64,000 bases of DNA from Magnetovibrio sp. (GCA_002690705.1 NZFO01000021.1:67594-131593), one strand, 5' to 3'. Counted from the stretch's first letter, positions 8,371-18,837 are shown. The notes: generated by a model from the sequence alone, not told the origin. Made by a program: numbers and translations.

Positions 8371-8855
8371 GACAGTCGCAACTCCGACTATTTGGCTTTA
8401 CTATAGTCATGATCGCAGTTACCCTTGATCAATTAAGTAAGTGGTGGATCATAACAACCGTAATGGACCCACCACGGGTAATTCCTATAACCTCGTTCTT
8501 TAATTTGGTCCTTGGTCTCAACCGTGGTGTCAGCTTCGGTATGTTCGGGACTTCGTCAGAAATCGGTCGTTGGGTTCTAACTGCACTCGCGCTCGGCATA
8601 ACGGCATCACTAACAGTATGGCTTTGGCGAACTAAAACAATGCGACTTACCGCCGCGCTTGCTCTAATTATAGGCGGCGCCATCGGCAATATCTGCGACC
8701 GCGTTAACATTGGCGCCGTCGTTGATTTTTTAGATTTTCACTTAGGCGGTTACCATTGGCCTGCATTCAATGTTGCTGACACGGGCATCACAATAGGTGC
8801 AGCATTAATCATCGCCGAGGCTTTTGCCAAAGACAATCCCACAGGTTCTAGCTAA
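8367..8855 (+). CDS. lspA: Lipoprotein signal peptidase (signal peptidase II)
   Basis: LspA cleaves the signal peptide of diacylglyceryl-prolipoproteins in the inner membrane. The 162-residue protein has four hydrophobic helices. The two conserved catalytic aspartates lie in the blocks GNICDRVNIGAVVDFLD and FNVADTGI. The A-D-T-G reads T where many homologues have S, a normal variation. The start overlaps the ileS stop (ATGA). The next gene down encodes a lipoprotein, a likely substrate. Confidence 0.96.
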   Translation: MRQSQLRLFGFTIVMIAVTLDQLSKWWIITTVMDPPRVIPITSFFNLVLGLNRGVSFGMFGTSSEIGRWVLTALALGITASLTVWLWRTKTMRLTAALALIIGGAIGNICDRVNIGAVVDFLDFHLGGYHWPAFNVADTGITIGAALIIAEAFAKDNPTGSS

Positions 8856-8912
8856 CCGGTTGAACAATCTAAATTGTTCCAGTATTATGAAGTGTCAGGT
8901 GGACGTTTGTGG

Positions 8913-9482
8913 ATGCGAAAAAATATATATATTGCCATGATCGCTTTGAGTGGGGTCGCTTTTGCAACTTCAGGATGCGACTCTGCAAAAAGGGCCTTCG
9001 GCCAATCGAAAACACCACCGGATGAATTTGTAGTTTATAAACGGCCGCCGCTTACGCTTCCGCCAGAATATGGGCTTCGGCCGCCAACACCAGGTTCTGA
9101 TCGACCGCACCTCATCTCACCCCGTGACGAAGCACGTTCAGCTATTCTCCGACGCAAACCAGTAAGGTCGCAGGATCAGGCTATGTCTACATTCAGTCAA
9201 GGAACAAGAGTATTTCTGGAACGGACCGGAGCGGACAAAGCAGATCCTAACATTCGCGTGACCGTAAACAAAGAGACTTCTCTTTATGCGATTGAGGATC
9301 GTCGCTTCGTCGATAAATTAATATTTTGGGTGGATGACGCACCTCATCCCGGAACCATTGTTGACCCTAAGAAAGAGCAAAAACGAATTATGGAAAATGA
9401 GGCGCTTGGTAAACCTATAACCGAGGGGACAGTGCCTGAAATCAAGCGGAAGCCGAATCGGAAAGGGTTGCTCAACTTTTAA
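8913..9482 (+). CDS. DUF3035 outer-membrane lipoprotein, BamF-like
   Basis: The 189-residue product begins with a lipoprotein signal peptide ending in the lipobox ATSGC (cleavage before Cys 23), which selects ATG 8913 over the upstream TTG at 8874. The mature part begins with a polar linker and the PPDEFVVYKRPPLTLPPEY segment that marks the DUF3035 family. In Caulobacter this alphaproteobacterial family has been described as a BAM-complex subunit (BamF), helping insert outer-membrane beta-barrel proteins. The role here is inferred from family membership. It lies 57 bp after lspA, probably in the same transcript. Confidence 0.8.
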   Translation: MRKNIYIAMIALSGVAFATSGCDSAKRAFGQSKTPPDEFVVYKRPPLTLPPEYGLRPPTPGSDRPHLISPRDEARSAILRRKPVRSQDQAMSTFSQGTRVFLERTGADKADPNIRVTVNKETSLYAIEDRRFVDKLIFWVDDAPHPGTIVDPKKEQKRIMENEALGKPITEGTVPEIKRKPNRKGLLNF

Positions 9483-9614
9483 GGCCACTCTCAATTATTT
9501 GTCTCTGCAAACGTCATTTTGTTTTTTATTAAGCCCACCCTTTAAACGTCAGATATTGATAGCGATATCTCATTGTAGCTATTTAAAAGTAATTCTAAAA
9601 CGTTGTGGGAAATT

Positions 9615-10949
9615 ATGTTTATTCGTTCGACTTTTTCAGCGCTCATACTTTTGGTCCTCCATTCTCTGACCCAAGTGAAAGCCAAAGTTTTTAATCCAGA
9701 AACCTTCACCCTACAAAACGGTATGCAAGTCGTGGTGGTAAATAACCCGCGCGTCCCGGTCGTAACCCACATGGTTTGGTATAAAGTAGGATCTGCTGAT
9801 GAAGGGGTTGGTGAAACCGGAATTGCACACTTTCTTGAACATCTGATGTTCAAAGGTACCAAAAGCCGAAAACCGGGGGAGTTTTCCCAGATAATCGCGC
9901 GTCATGGGGGCCAAGAAAATGCTTTCACATCCCGTGACTATACCGCGTACTACCAGACAATCGCGGTCGATAAACTAGGCCTTATGATGTCCATGGAGGC
10001 GGAGCGTATGACCGATCTTGTGATTACGCCAGAAGAACTCGAACCAGAGCGCCAAGTTGTAATTGAGGAGCGTCTTTCACGGGTGGACAATAATCCAAGC
10101 GCCGTTCTAAGGGAACAAATCAACGCCAGTCTTTATTTGAGTCACCCTTATCGCACTCCTATTATTGGCTGGCGACATGATATCGAAGAGCTAAAAATCA
10201 ATCGCATATTAGACTTCTATAAGCGCTTTTACCGGCCGAATAATGCTATACTTGTCGTCGCTGGTGACATCACCGCAAAAGAGCTCCGCCCACTTGCTGA
10301 AAAATATTATGGCATTATTCCAGCTGGCGCACCGGTGGCACGCGCGCCGATACGGGAGCCCCCGCAAAAATCCGCGCGGCGAGTAATACACCGAGACAAA
10401 CGCGTTCGGCAGCGCTCATGGCAGAGAACATATATCGCTCCTTCTTTTAACTGGGGCCAACGCGAGCACATTTATCCTCTGGAAGTCCTGGCGAATGTGA
10501 TGGGCGGCGGTGGATCGAGCCGGCTGTATAGATCATTGGTAATCGATCACAAATTAGCAGTTTCAGCAGGTTCATATTACTCTGGTGACACCAATGGTCC
10601 CGGTAAATTTACTTTTTACGCAAGTCCGCGCGATGGTGTAAGCTTGGAGACTTTAGAAAAGGCCGTTCAGGAGGAAATAAAAAGAATTTTTAAAGGTGAA
10701 ATAAGTTATAACGAGATCAAACGTGCCAAAGAGCGAATGCAAGCTGCGGCAATTTATGCTCGCGACTCACTCTCAGGGGGAGGTCGGATTTTGGGTGCAG
10801 CGCTAGCCACGGGAATTCCCGTTGATGAAGTTGAGGCTTGGCCAGAGCTCATCGGGGCTGTAACCAGTGAACAAGTTAACAACGCAGCCCGGGAAACCCT
10901 AGACTTGCGACATTCAGTCACCGGCCTTTTGTTGCGGGAGCCTGGCTAA
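9615..10949 (+). CDS. M16-family zinc peptidase, catalytically complete subunit
   Basis: This 444-residue pitrilysin-type peptidase carries the inverted zinc motif H-x-x-E-H in AHFLEHLMFKG (near residue 70). The downstream glutamate that completes the site is in ERQVVIEERLS. An N-terminal signal segment (STFSALILLVLHSLTQVKA) predicts periplasmic export and supports ATG 9615 rather than a TTG four codons upstream. Two tandem M16 halves are visible. The gene lies five bases before a second M16 gene without the zinc motif. Such active/inactive pairs form heterodimers in bacteria; the substrate is unknown. Confidence 0.92.
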   Translation: MFIRSTFSALILLVLHSLTQVKAKVFNPETFTLQNGMQVVVVNNPRVPVVTHMVWYKVGSADEGVGETGIAHFLEHLMFKGTKSRKPGEFSQIIARHGGQENAFTSRDYTAYYQTIAVDKLGLMMSMEAERMTDLVITPEELEPERQVVIEERLSRVDNNPSAVLREQINASLYLSHPYRTPIIGWRHDIEELKINRILDFYKRFYRPNNAILVVAGDITAKELRPLAEKYYGIIPAGAPVARAPIREPPQKSARRVIHRDKRVRQRSWQRTYIAPSFNWGQREHIYPLEVLANVMGGGGSSRLYRSLVIDHKLAVSAGSYYSGDTNGPGKFTFYASPRDGVSLETLEKAVQEEIKRIFKGEISYNEIKRAKERMQAAAIYARDSLSGGGRILGAALATGIPVDEVEAWPELIGAVTSEQVNNAARETLDLRHSVTGLLLREPG

Positions 10950-10954
10950 CGATC

Positions 10955-12283
10955 ATGAATAAATTTATTCCTTTTCTATGTTTTTCAGCTTTTGCCCTAT
11001 CAGCGGTGAGTGCCAAGCCTGCATCTACCATTGAAGTCAAGAGAGTTACAAGCCCACATGGTATAACCGCTTGGCTGACTGAAGATCACAAAAACCCAAT
11101 CATTGATTTGCGCTTTTCCTTTCGTGGCGGCACCTCGCTCGACCCCAAGGGTAAAGAAGGCTTGACGAAATTAGTATCGAAATTGCTCGACGAGGGCGCT
11201 GGTAAATACACTTCGACCGCATTCCGAAAAATATTAGAGGATCGCGCGATCCAACTTAGTTTTAACTCGAGCAAAGACTCGTTTAGCGGTCAGTTGCGCA
11301 CACTAACCCGAGATCGCGACCAAGCCTTTAATTTATTAAAACTGGCCCTAACAGAACCTCGCTTTGATGCAGAACCCGTAAATCGTATTCGCGCCCAAAC
11401 TTTAGTCGGGATTCGGCAGGCCGATGAAAACCCACACACCCTTGCAACCCGCACTTTGATAGAGACCGTATTCGCTGGCCATCCATACGCTCGGCCTTCA
11501 GATGGCACTGAAAAGAGCGTAAGCGCAATTTCCCCAACCGCTATGCGAAAGTTCGTTATCAACCGCTTAGCACGTGACAATCTTGTAATTGGAGTAGTTG
11601 GAGATATTTCCGCGAAAAAATTGAGCCTGCTTCTGGACATAACATTTGGCAAATTACCGGAAAAATCAGCGCCTTGGAAGCTATCAAAATTTACACCCCT
11701 GACCCTCGGCAAGACCATTGTGGTCAATAGAGATATCCCGCAGAGCCAGATCGTTTTTGCCGATCACGGTGTACTGCGTCAAGATCCAGATTTCTACGCT
11801 GCTTATGTTATGAATAGAATTCTGGGGAGCGGGGGTTTTACCTCCAGATTGTATCGCGAAGTCCGTGAAGAACGCGGACTGGCGTATTCGGTGTTTACAA
11901 GTCTATACCCATTAGATGCTGCGGGATTATTATTTGCCAGCGCTGCCACTGCCAATGCGCGAGTTAGTAAAACCATCAAAGTGGTGCGTGATGAGTGGGA
12001 GAGGATGGCCGCTAGCGGCGTCACTAAAAAAGAACTAGCGGATGCTCAAACGTATTTAACCGGTGCTTGGCCGCTTAAGTTTTCATCGAATGGCCGAATC
12101 GCCCGCATGTTAGTAGACATGCAAATGGCTAATCTTAGTATTAATTATCTTAACGAACGTAATCAGCGAATTAGTGCGGTTACGTTGTCTGATATCAAAC
12201 GTGTCGCTAAAAAATTATTAGATATCAATAGATTAACTACTATTGTTGTCGGGGATCCAGAGGGTGTGCCCAACACCAACTAG
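10955..12283 (+). CDS. M16-family peptidase-like protein, non-catalytic partner subunit
   Basis: The 442-residue protein has an N-terminal signal peptide (FIPFLCFSAFALSAVSAKP) and the fold signatures of M16 peptidases (GGTSLDPKGKEGLTKL, GSGGFTSRLYREVREERGLAYSV). Where the zinc motif should lie it reads GLTKLVSKLLDEGA, so H-x-x-E-H is missing. The R/Y-containing C-domain loop used for substrate binding is kept. With the active subunit immediately upstream, it most likely forms the second half of a heterodimeric periplasmic peptidase, comparable to mitochondrial processing peptidase alpha/beta. Export and pairing are inferred. Confidence 0.9.
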   Translation: MNKFIPFLCFSAFALSAVSAKPASTIEVKRVTSPHGITAWLTEDHKNPIIDLRFSFRGGTSLDPKGKEGLTKLVSKLLDEGAGKYTSTAFRKILEDRAIQLSFNSSKDSFSGQLRTLTRDRDQAFNLLKLALTEPRFDAEPVNRIRAQTLVGIRQADENPHTLATRTLIETVFAGHPYARPSDGTEKSVSAISPTAMRKFVINRLARDNLVIGVVGDISAKKLSLLLDITFGKLPEKSAPWKLSKFTPLTLGKTIVVNRDIPQSQIVFADHGVLRQDPDFYAAYVMNRILGSGGFTSRLYREVREERGLAYSVFTSLYPLDAAGLLFASAATANARVSKTIKVVRDEWERMAASGVTKKELADAQTYLTGAWPLKFSSNGRIARMLVDMQMANLSINYLNERNQRISAVTLSDIKRVAKKLLDINRLTTIVVGDPEGVPNTN

Positions 12284-12383
12284 AGGACTCATGCTGTGTT
12301 TTATACCACATACTGGTTGTGCGAGACCTTAACTGCTAGGGTTAGAACGTAAGGCTCTTTGATGACGGATAACGCTAAACAAG

Positions 12384-13943
12384 ATGCCAACTATTACTGA
12401 CACTGCCGCTTGGACCCGTCTCACTGCGCACCGCGATGAGCTTTCCACCATCACGATCGCTGACTTGTTTGCAGCTGACCCCGGTCGGGGTGAAAGGTTA
12501 AGTTGGGAAGTATCGGGATTGTGGCTCGATCTCTCACGCCAGCGGATCAACCCTGAAACGATTCAGTTGTTCGCTGCTTTGACAGACGCAGCACAACTGG
12601 CCCAACGCCGAGACGACATGTTTTCTGGCAAATCCGTCAATTCAACAGAGGGCCGCCCCGCACTTCACACCGCGCTCCGCGATCTATCAGGATTGACACC
12701 AGATCTCTTCCGCTCGGTAGCTAGAAATCATCGTGAGTCAATGCTGGCCTTTGCAGAAGATGTCAGAATTGGAAAAGCTAGAGGTAGCACGGGTCGAGTA
12801 TTTCAAGACGTTGTTAATATCGGTATTGGTGGGTCGCAAATTGGTCCGATGGCTGTAACAACGGCATTAATGGGATCAGATGAGCCACAGCGCATTCATT
12901 ACGTCGCTAACATCGATGCAGCCGACTGGATCACAACACGCGACCATCTTGATCCCGAGACGACGCTATTTCTCGTGGCTTCAAAAACTTTTTTTACCCA
13001 AGAAACGATGGCCAACGCACGGGCCGCGAAGAAGTGGCTAGTGGATACATTAGGCGAAGAAGCAATTACCAAACAATTTGCAGCACTGTCGTCGAATACC
13101 CTCGCTGCAAAGGCATTTGGTATAAATCCCAAGCGCATCTTCAGTTTTCCAGACTGGGTGGGTGGGCGGTTTTCCCTCTGGTCTGCCATTGGACTGTCAA
13201 TAGCAATTGCAATCGGTCGTAAAGAATTTTCGGCATTTTTGGAGGGCGCTCACGAAATGGACAAACACTTTGCAGCAGCGCCTTTCGAGCGAAACCTACC
13301 TGTCCTACTCGGTCTTACCGATATTTGGAATCGCAATTTATTAAATCTACCTGCTCGCGCAGTGTTGCCATACAGTGAGCGCTTAAAAGGTCTCAACCCT
13401 TACATCCAGCAGCTTGAAATGGAGAGTAACGGCAAAGGTGTTACCGCAACAGGTGATCCAGTAAAAGGCCGCAGCGCATCCATTGTGTTTGGGATGACAG
13501 GGACAAACGGACAACATACTTTTCATCAATTGTTGCACCAAGGCCCTGCCGTCGCCGCCATAGAGTTTATCGGGGTTGCAAAGGCTAGGCATGACTATGT
13601 TGGGAACCACCATATGCTACTTGCCAACATGTTAGGTCAAGCAGAGGCCTTCGCACTCGGCACTGGAGCGGATGTTTCTATACATCACGCTTGCCCCGGC
13701 AACCGACCTAACACTCTAATTGTGTTAAAGAGTTTGGATGCCCATACACTGGGTATGCTTATGGCTCTGTACGAGCACAAGGTATTCGTCGAAGGGACAG
13801 TATTTAATATAAATAGCTTCGACCAGTATGGCGTGGAATTTGGAAAGGCTCTAGCCGTGCCATTGATTGAGGCGTTTTCAAGCGGTGACGGCACAAGCCC
13901 TATATCCGCCGCAGCTCTAGCCAAACTAAGAGCCTGGTCCTAA
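12384..13943 (+). CDS. pgi: Glucose-6-phosphate isomerase
   Basis: Pgi interconverts glucose 6-phosphate and fructose 6-phosphate in glycolysis and gluconeogenesis. The 519-residue product has the sugar-phosphate-binding GIGGSQIGP (near 148), the family signature [18 protein letters not shown] (near 371) and the C-terminal [12 protein letters not shown] with the catalytic Lys. The length is slightly below the 545-550 residues of the long bacterial form, but all motifs are present. The stop codon overlaps the mutL start by one base (TAATG), so mutL is probably translated by coupling. A 100-bp gap separates it from the M16 pair. Confidence 0.96.
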   Translation: MPTITDTAAWTRLTAHRDELSTITIADLFAADPGRGERLSWEVSGLWLDLSRQRINPETIQLFAALTDAAQLAQRRDDMFSGKSVNSTEGRPALHTALRDLSGLTPDLFRSVARNHRESMLAFAEDVRIGKARGSTGRVFQDVVNIGIGGSQIGPMAVTTALMGSDEPQRIHYVANIDAADWITTRDHLDPETTLFLVASKTFFTQETMANARAAKKWLVDTLGEEAITKQFAALSSNTLAAKAFGINPKRIFSFPDWVGGRFSLWSAIGLSIAIAIGRKEFSAFLEGAHEMDKHFAAAPFERNLPVLLGLTDIWNRNLLNLPARAVLPYSERLKGLNPYIQQLEMESNGKGVTATGDPVKGRSASIVFGMTGTNGQHTFHQLLHQGPAVAAIEFIGVAKARHDYVGNHHMLLANMLGQAEAFALGTGADVSIHHACPGNRPNTLIVLKSLDAHTLGMLMALYEHKVFVEGTVFNINSFDQYGVEFGKALAVPLIEAFSSGDGTSPISAAALAKLRAWS

Positions 13944-15736
13944 TGAGCACCTTACGACGGTTGCCGGAAACAGTAGTCAACCGCATTGCCGCCGGAGAAG
14001 TCGTTGAGCGCCCAGCTGCTGCTGTTAAAGAACTGGTGGAAAACGCCATCGACGCCGATGCAATGCGCATTAGTGTCACGATTACGAATAGCGGGCGAAC
14101 AATGATTCAAGTTGTAGATGACGGAAAGGGCATGGGCCCCGAAGACCTCACCTTAGCCATTGAGCGACACGCCACTTCAAAATTACCAGACGATGATTTG
14201 TTACATGTCAAATTTTTAGGCTTTCGGGGGGAAGCTTTACCGTCAATTGGCGCCGTTAGTCGTTTAGTCTTAACCAGCCGCGCCACGAGTCAAACGGAGG
14301 CATGGAGCATATCGGTTACGGGTGGAGTTGTCTCCAAACCTGAGCCATCTGCTCATCCAATAGGCACAAGAGTAGAAGTGCGGGATCTATTTTACGCCAC
14401 ACCCGCGCGACTTAAGTTCATGAAGTCAGCCCGAACGGAACAAAACCATATTACAGACACCATCAAACGTTTAGCCATGACACATCCAGAAATCGCTTTT
14501 TCTTTAAGCGATGGTACACGTATGATTTTAGATTTTACAGCTCAATCAGGGACTTTATTTGATGCCAGACTAAAGCGTCTAGCCGCTATCCTAGGCAGTG
14601 ATTTCGCTGATAATACAGTACTTGTCGACGCGGAGCGTGAGGGAATATTGCTCTCTGGGTATGCTGGTCTGCCAACCCTTAACCGAGGGAATGCAGCCTT
14701 GCAATTTTTATTTGTCAATGGACGACCCGTCACCGACCGTATGCTTTTTGGCGCACTCCGGGGTGCTTACCGGGACGTTCTAGCATACAACCGTTATCCT
14801 CTTGTCGCACTTTTTCTTGAACTTCCTCCCGACTTGGTAGATGTAAACGTGCACCCAGCTAAAACCGAGGTGAGGTTCCGTGATGCGAATTTGGTGCGTG
14901 GACTTATTGTTGGCGCTATCCAACATGGTTTAGCTCAAGCGGGGTATCGCGCCGCTACAACAGTATCCAATTCAGCGCTTCATGCCCTGCGTCCAGAAAC
15001 CAGCTCGACACACCCGAACACGATTACTTCTCCCCAAAGACTCGATAAAACCCATAGTCAATATCATGCAACATTTCCTAATTTAAACATGCCGCATTCC
15101 GCGCCGATGATAGAAACGTCCAATCAGCCAGCGCCAGAAAAAAATATAGACGCGCGCCCCCCCCTAGGAGTTGCTCGCGCGCAACTCCACAGCACCTATA
15201 TCATCGCACAAACTATTGATGGCATCGTCATTGTTGACCAACACGCTGCACATGAGCGCTTAATGCAGGAGCGCATAAAAACCGCCGCCTCAAAATCAGG
15301 TGTTAAGCGCCAAGCCCTCCTCATTCCTGAGGTTGTCGAACTGGGCGAACCCGGTGTTGGATACATCATAGCGCGCAGTCAAGAACTTGCGGAAATGGGT
15401 CTAGTAATCGAGGCCTTCGGCCCGGGTGCAGTCGTGGTGCGAGAAATGCCAGCATTGCTGGGTGATTCTGATATTCAAGGCTTGATAAATGATTTGGCAG
15501 ACGATTTAGCAGATATGAACGAAGCCGTTGCTCTGAAAGATAGGCTCGGTGACGTGTGCGCAACCATGGCTTGCCATGGGTCAGTCCGAGCGGGGCGACG
15601 GCTAAACGCAGATGAAATGAATGCACTTTTGCGCGAAATGGAGGCAACGCCTTTAGCCGGGCAATGTAGCCACGGACGTCCGACCTACGTTGAGTTGAAA
15701 TTGCACGATATCGAAAAACTATTCGGTCGACGCTAA
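13943..15736 (+). CDS. mutL: DNA mismatch repair protein MutL (endonuclease type)
   Basis: MutL links MutS recognition to strand incision in mismatch repair. The N-terminal GHKL ATPase has [23 protein letters not shown] and [11 protein letters not shown] in order (residues about 30-100). A proline/serine-rich linker (about 340-400) leads to the dimerisation domain. This domain contains [12 protein letters not shown] (near 430), which exactly fits the metal-binding endonuclease pattern DQHAx2Ex4E, plus ACHGSVRAG and CSHGRP. The protein should therefore nick DNA itself, as in bacteria lacking MutH. The 597-residue length is normal. It is coupled to pgi and ends a long + strand run. Confidence 0.96.
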   Translation: MSTLRRLPETVVNRIAAGEVVERPAAAVKELVENAIDADAMRISVTITNSGRTMIQVVDDGKGMGPEDLTLAIERHATSKLPDDDLLHVKFLGFRGEALPSIGAVSRLVLTSRATSQTEAWSISVTGGVVSKPEPSAHPIGTRVEVRDLFYATPARLKFMKSARTEQNHITDTIKRLAMTHPEIAFSLSDGTRMILDFTAQSGTLFDARLKRLAAILGSDFADNTVLVDAEREGILLSGYAGLPTLNRGNAALQFLFVNGRPVTDRMLFGALRGAYRDVLAYNRYPLVALFLELPPDLVDVNVHPAKTEVRFRDANLVRGLIVGAIQHGLAQAGYRAATTVSNSALHALRPETSSTHPNTITSPQRLDKTHSQYHATFPNLNMPHSAPMIETSNQPAPEKNIDARPPLGVARAQLHSTYIIAQTIDGIVIVDQHAAHERLMQERIKTAASKSGVKRQALLIPEVVELGEPGVGYIIARSQELAEMGLVIEAFGPGAVVVREMPALLGDSDIQGLINDLADDLADMNEAVALKDRLGDVCATMACHGSVRAGRRLNADEMNALLREMEATPLAGQCSHGRPTYVELKLHDIEKLFGRR

Positions 15737-15843
15737 GAAGTACCCGAGGCTGTGAACAATATCTCAAAACACCCCATGCCATGTTCATTGCGCTTACATA
15801 TGTGACGTATACTTTATGAGTCAAAGTTGCAGCTCACCCCCAC

Positions 15844-16422
15844 TTAAGGAAGGTATTGAAGAAACATAACCTTTGCAGCCCCATAAATTCGTTCATCTAA
15901 CTGAGTATATTCTGACCCGATGCCCACCTGTTCACGCATAGCAGTCTCAACTACCACCAATGCTCCGTCAGCAACCCACCCCCACCGCGCCAATCCGGCC
16001 AGGGCAAGCGCGGACAAACCCATATTGTATGGCGCGTCCACAAAAGCTACAGCACAGGGAGCTTGAACAACGCAGGGTGGAGGCATTAAACGTGTGGCAT
16101 CAATACTCAAGAGGGTTACTTCTCGCAATATCTTCAAGTGTGCTGCGTTCTTCTTAGCCAGATAAAGTGCCCCCCGCGCGTTGTCAATTAGCGTCGCGTG
16201 AGTCGCCCCTCGAGAGAGTGCCTCTAGAGCTAGCGCTCCAGTGCCACAAAACAGATCGACCACTGACGCGCCTGTCAGCGACCCCTGCCAACCGCTCAGT
16301 CCATGCTCAATAATATTGAACATCGCTTCCCTCATTCGCTCAGATGTAGGTCGTAGTTCATTTGTGCCCGGCACCCTCAGGCGGCGCCCCTTCATACTTC
16401 CTGCTACAATTCTCATTTGCAT
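15844..16422 (-). CDS. rsmD: 16S rRNA (guanine(966)-N2)-methyltransferase RsmD
   Basis: RsmD methylates G966 of 16S rRNA in the assembled 30S subunit. The 192-residue protein starts with the family's MRIVAGSMKGRRL block. It has the SAM-binding motif VVDLFCGTGALALEALSRGA (motif I) and a catalytic loop AFVDAPYN in place of the commoner DPPY. The N-terminal (A/D)-T-SER-(M/V)-REAMFNI segment matches the family. The start overlaps the end of the upstream pseudouridine synthase gene by ten bases, so both are rRNA-modifying enzymes of one operon. Confidence 0.93.
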   Translation of the reverse strand: MQMRIVAGSMKGRRLRVPGTNELRPTSERMREAMFNIIEHGLSGWQGSLTGASVVDLFCGTGALALEALSRGATHATLIDNARGALYLAKKNAAHLKILREVTLLSIDATRLMPPPCVVQAPCAVAFVDAPYNMGLSALALAGLARWGWVADGALVVVETAMREQVGIGSEYTQLDERIYGAAKVMFLQYLP

Positions 16423-17225
16423 TTTACCGCGCCGGTAAGTCCAGCTACCTGTTCACGAATGACCTTACCTTTAATCTCTTCAATCCCGCCGCGTCGTAAC
16501 TTACCTAATTGAAACGGCCCATAGGCGGTGCGAATAAGACGATTTACCTCAAACCCCAAATGCGCCATGACTTTACGTATCTCCCGGTTTTTGCCTTCTT
16601 TTAAAGATACAGATAGCCAGACATTTGCGCTCCTTTGCTCGTCACTTTCACCATTAGCATCAAGAACCGCTTTTATGGGCCCGTAGCGCATACCCTGAAC
16701 AGTAATCCCTCCAGATAGGTCTCTCAACTTGGCGGTATCTACCCGGCCATGCACCCGCACCCGATAACGGCGGGCCCATCCTGTCGTTGGTAATTCCAAA
16801 TTTCGCGCCAATTCACCATCGTTAGTTAGTAGGAGCAAACCCTCCGACGTCAGATCAAGTCTACCCACAGAGACGACCCGCGGAATCTCTTCGGGCAACT
16901 TGCTGAAGACAGTATCACGCCCTCGCTCATCCTTATGCGATGTGACCAAACCAGCGGGCTTGTGGTAACGCCAAAGTCGCGTCTGCTCCGCTTGCTGCAG
17001 GGGCTTGCCATCCACCACGATCAAATCTTGCACTGATACGGTAATGGCGGGCGTATCGAGTGTTTTTCCATTGATATTTACACGCCCAGCGTCAATCCAA
17101 CGCTCAGCCTCGCGCCGAGAGCATAATCCAGCACGTGCCATCAGTTTTGCGATACGTTCCTTTTTTAGCGTGCCACTCGCTTTTGGCAGGTCCCTGAATT
17201 TTGATAAAGAGTTTAGTTTTGACAT
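16413..17225 (-). CDS. RsuA/RluB-family rRNA pseudouridine synthase
   Basis: The enzyme converts a specific uridine in rRNA to pseudouridine. The 270-residue protein has an N-terminal S4 RNA-binding domain (ERIAKLMARAGLCSRREAE). The RsuA-family catalytic domain follows, with the catalytic aspartate in GRLDLTSEGLLLLTND (near residue 123) and the closing KEGKNREIRKVM motif. The length and YRVRVHGRV segment favour the RluB (23S U2605) branch over RsuA, but I cannot separate them firmly by eye. It overlaps rsmD downstream and faces tadA across 80 bp. Confidence 0.9.
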   Translation of the reverse strand: MSKLNSLSKFRDLPKASGTLKKERIAKLMARAGLCSRREAERWIDAGRVNINGKTLDTPAITVSVQDLIVVDGKPLQQAEQTRLWRYHKPAGLVTSHKDERGRDTVFSKLPEEIPRVVSVGRLDLTSEGLLLLTNDGELARNLELPTTGWARRYRVRVHGRVDTAKLRDLSGGITVQGMRYGPIKAVLDANGESDEQRSANVWLSVSLKEGKNREIRKVMAHLGFEVNRLIRTAYGPFQLGKLRRGGIEEIKGKVIREQVAGLTGAVKCK

Positions 17226-17305
17226 TTATATAATGTAGACTCGTCCTCTCTTTGCGACAAGGAAGGCTTGACCAATAGATATCTAAATCGCACTCTCACG
17301 TCTTA

Positions 17306-17812
17306 ATGGCTAGTTGGAATAATTCGTATTTTATGCAGATCGCGCTGAAAGAAGCACGCGCAGCGTCTGCTCGCGGTGAGGTGCCGGTAGGTGCCGTCAT
17401 TGTTGACTCAAGGGACAAGACAATTCTTGCACGAACTGGAAACCGTGTTGTAGAAACTACCGACCCTACAGCGCACGGAGAAATCCTTGCGATCCGAGAA
17501 GCGGCATCTTCAATTGGCAATCACCGACTTGAAGGGTGTGATCTCTTCGTTACCTTGGAACCCTGTCCAATGTGCGCTCAGGCCATTTCACTAGCGCGAA
17601 TTAGACGGCTATATTTTGGTGCTTATGATCGTAAATCAGGGGGGATTGAACAGGGCCCGTGCATATTTGCCCACTCCACGTGTCATCACAAACCCGAGAT
17701 TGTCGGTGGCTTTATGGAAATGGAAGCATCCAATCTACTCCTCGATTTCTTCAAGACTAGACGTAAAATGCAAAACCCCTCTGCGCTACCGCACCCCCAA
17801 TCTTTTAGTTGA
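17306..17812 (+). CDS. tadA: tRNA-specific adenosine deaminase
   Basis: TadA deaminates the wobble adenosine of tRNA-Arg(ACG) to inosine. The 168-residue protein carries the zinc-dependent cytidine/deoxycytidylate-deaminase motif as H-G-E (TAHGEILAIREA, near 56) and P-C-x-x-C (EPCPMCAQAI, near 86). The usual His-Ala-Glu therefore has Gly at the middle position, while the zinc ligands and proton-shuttle Glu are intact. The YFGAYDRKSGG loop after the PCxxC motif is a TadA feature. It is transcribed away from the pseudouridine synthase, a common neighbour in proteobacteria. Confidence 0.92.
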   Translation: MASWNNSYFMQIALKEARAASARGEVPVGAVIVDSRDKTILARTGNRVVETTDPTAHGEILAIREAASSIGNHRLEGCDLFVTLEPCPMCAQAISLARIRRLYFGAYDRKSGGIEQGPCIFAHSTCHHKPEIVGGFMEMEASNLLLDFFKTRRKMQNPSALPHPQSFS

Positions 17813-17950
17813 AAACCATCAGTATTGGACGAACATCATCAAATTGAGCATGCTAATTGCAAGCTAGGCTAAAAATGTTTAAAGTAATCTCCAACGCTGT
17901 AATAAGTAAGCTAATACCTTTTTATCTCAAGCCCCACTGAATGCCTTTAT

Positions 17951-18823
17951 TCAATTAGTTGCGATAGGCAGTGATTTATCCACCGCCCACTGGCTCATAG
18001 AGTCGTCATAAACGGTAATGTTCTTGTAACCCAACTGGTACAAAACAAACGCGTCAAGCGTCGCCGCAATTCCACCACCGCAGTATACTATAATCTTTTT
18101 ATCAGGGGTTGCGCCCACACTCTCAAATACTCTCGCTGCATCCTCACTGGGCAGAAATTCTTGAGTTACTGGATCAAGTAAGGACGCAACAGGCACGTTT
18201 CTGCTACCCGGTACATGCCCCGCCCGTCCGTAGCGTGAATCCGCACCAGAATGCAAATCGGGTGTCAAAGCATTCAAAGTGCATGTCCCCGCTTGGCCAA
18301 TAGAATTCAAAACTTCATGATGATCGCAGAATAGTGTAGGCCGCGGTTTAACCTCTATTCGGCCTGTTGGATAAACACAGGCCCTCGTTGAAACTGGAAG
18401 GCTATCAGCCAGCCATTTATCCATACCTCCGTCTAAGACAGCAACATTGTCAAAACCAATCCAACGCAACATCCACCAAAACCGCGTTGCACGCTGCATA
18501 TTCTCGCGGCTGTACAAAATAACCTTACACTTTTCGTCAACACCACGGTTTGCAAAAGCCTTTGCCGTCGCCTCCATGCTAAGCAATGTAAACCGATAAG
18601 GGCTGTCCACAACCGAGAACTCTTCCTGCAAGTCGAGAAACCCAGCGTTCGGAATATGCCCTGCTTCATAATCGGCGCGGCCGCTCTCAACTCTGTAAGG
18701 TTGACCAGTTCCCGGCTCGTAGTGCAGATAAAAAGTACAATCAAAAATACGAAGGTTAGGATCATTCAGGTTCTCGTGCAGCTCATCAACTGATAGTATG
18801 GCACCAGAATATTTGTAATTCAC
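17951..18823 (-). CDS. Sulfurtransferase with two rhodanese domains (3-mercaptopyruvate/thiosulfate type)
   Basis: The 290-residue protein contains two rhodanese modules. The second holds the active-site loop CGGGIAAT (Cys near residue 246). The CG-x-G form is closer to 3-mercaptopyruvate sulfurtransferase (CGSGVTA) than to thiosulfate sulfurtransferase (CRKGVTA). It transfers a sulfane sulfur to cyanide or thiol acceptors. The GTG start is supported by GGAGGG about ten bases upstream; this site overlaps the stop of the preceding flavoprotein gene, suggesting translational coupling. It is the last gene of a four-gene - strand operon. Confidence 0.9.
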   Translation of the reverse strand: MNYKYSGAILSVDELHENLNDPNLRIFDCTFYLHYEPGTGQPYRVESGRADYEAGHIPNAGFLDLQEEFSVVDSPYRFTLLSMEATAKAFANRGVDEKCKVILYSRENMQRATRFWWMLRWIGFDNVAVLDGGMDKWLADSLPVSTRACVYPTGRIEVKPRPTLFCDHHEVLNSIGQAGTCTLNALTPDLHSGADSRYGRAGHVPGSRNVPVASLLDPVTQEFLPSEDAARVFESVGATPDKKIIVYCGGGIAATLDAFVLYQLGYKNITVYDDSMSQWAVDKSLPIATN

Positions 18824-18837
18824 GTCAGGGGGCCCTC

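Noticed and set aside
9551-9570. AGATAT/ATATCT inverted repeat before the M16 genes as an operator
   Set aside because: A six-base AT-rich repeat is expected by chance in this sequence and no regulator is near.
15366-15824. A 152-codon - strand frame at the end of mutL
   Set aside because: Its sequence is antisense to the MutL dimerisation domain, with a composition typical of shadow frames.
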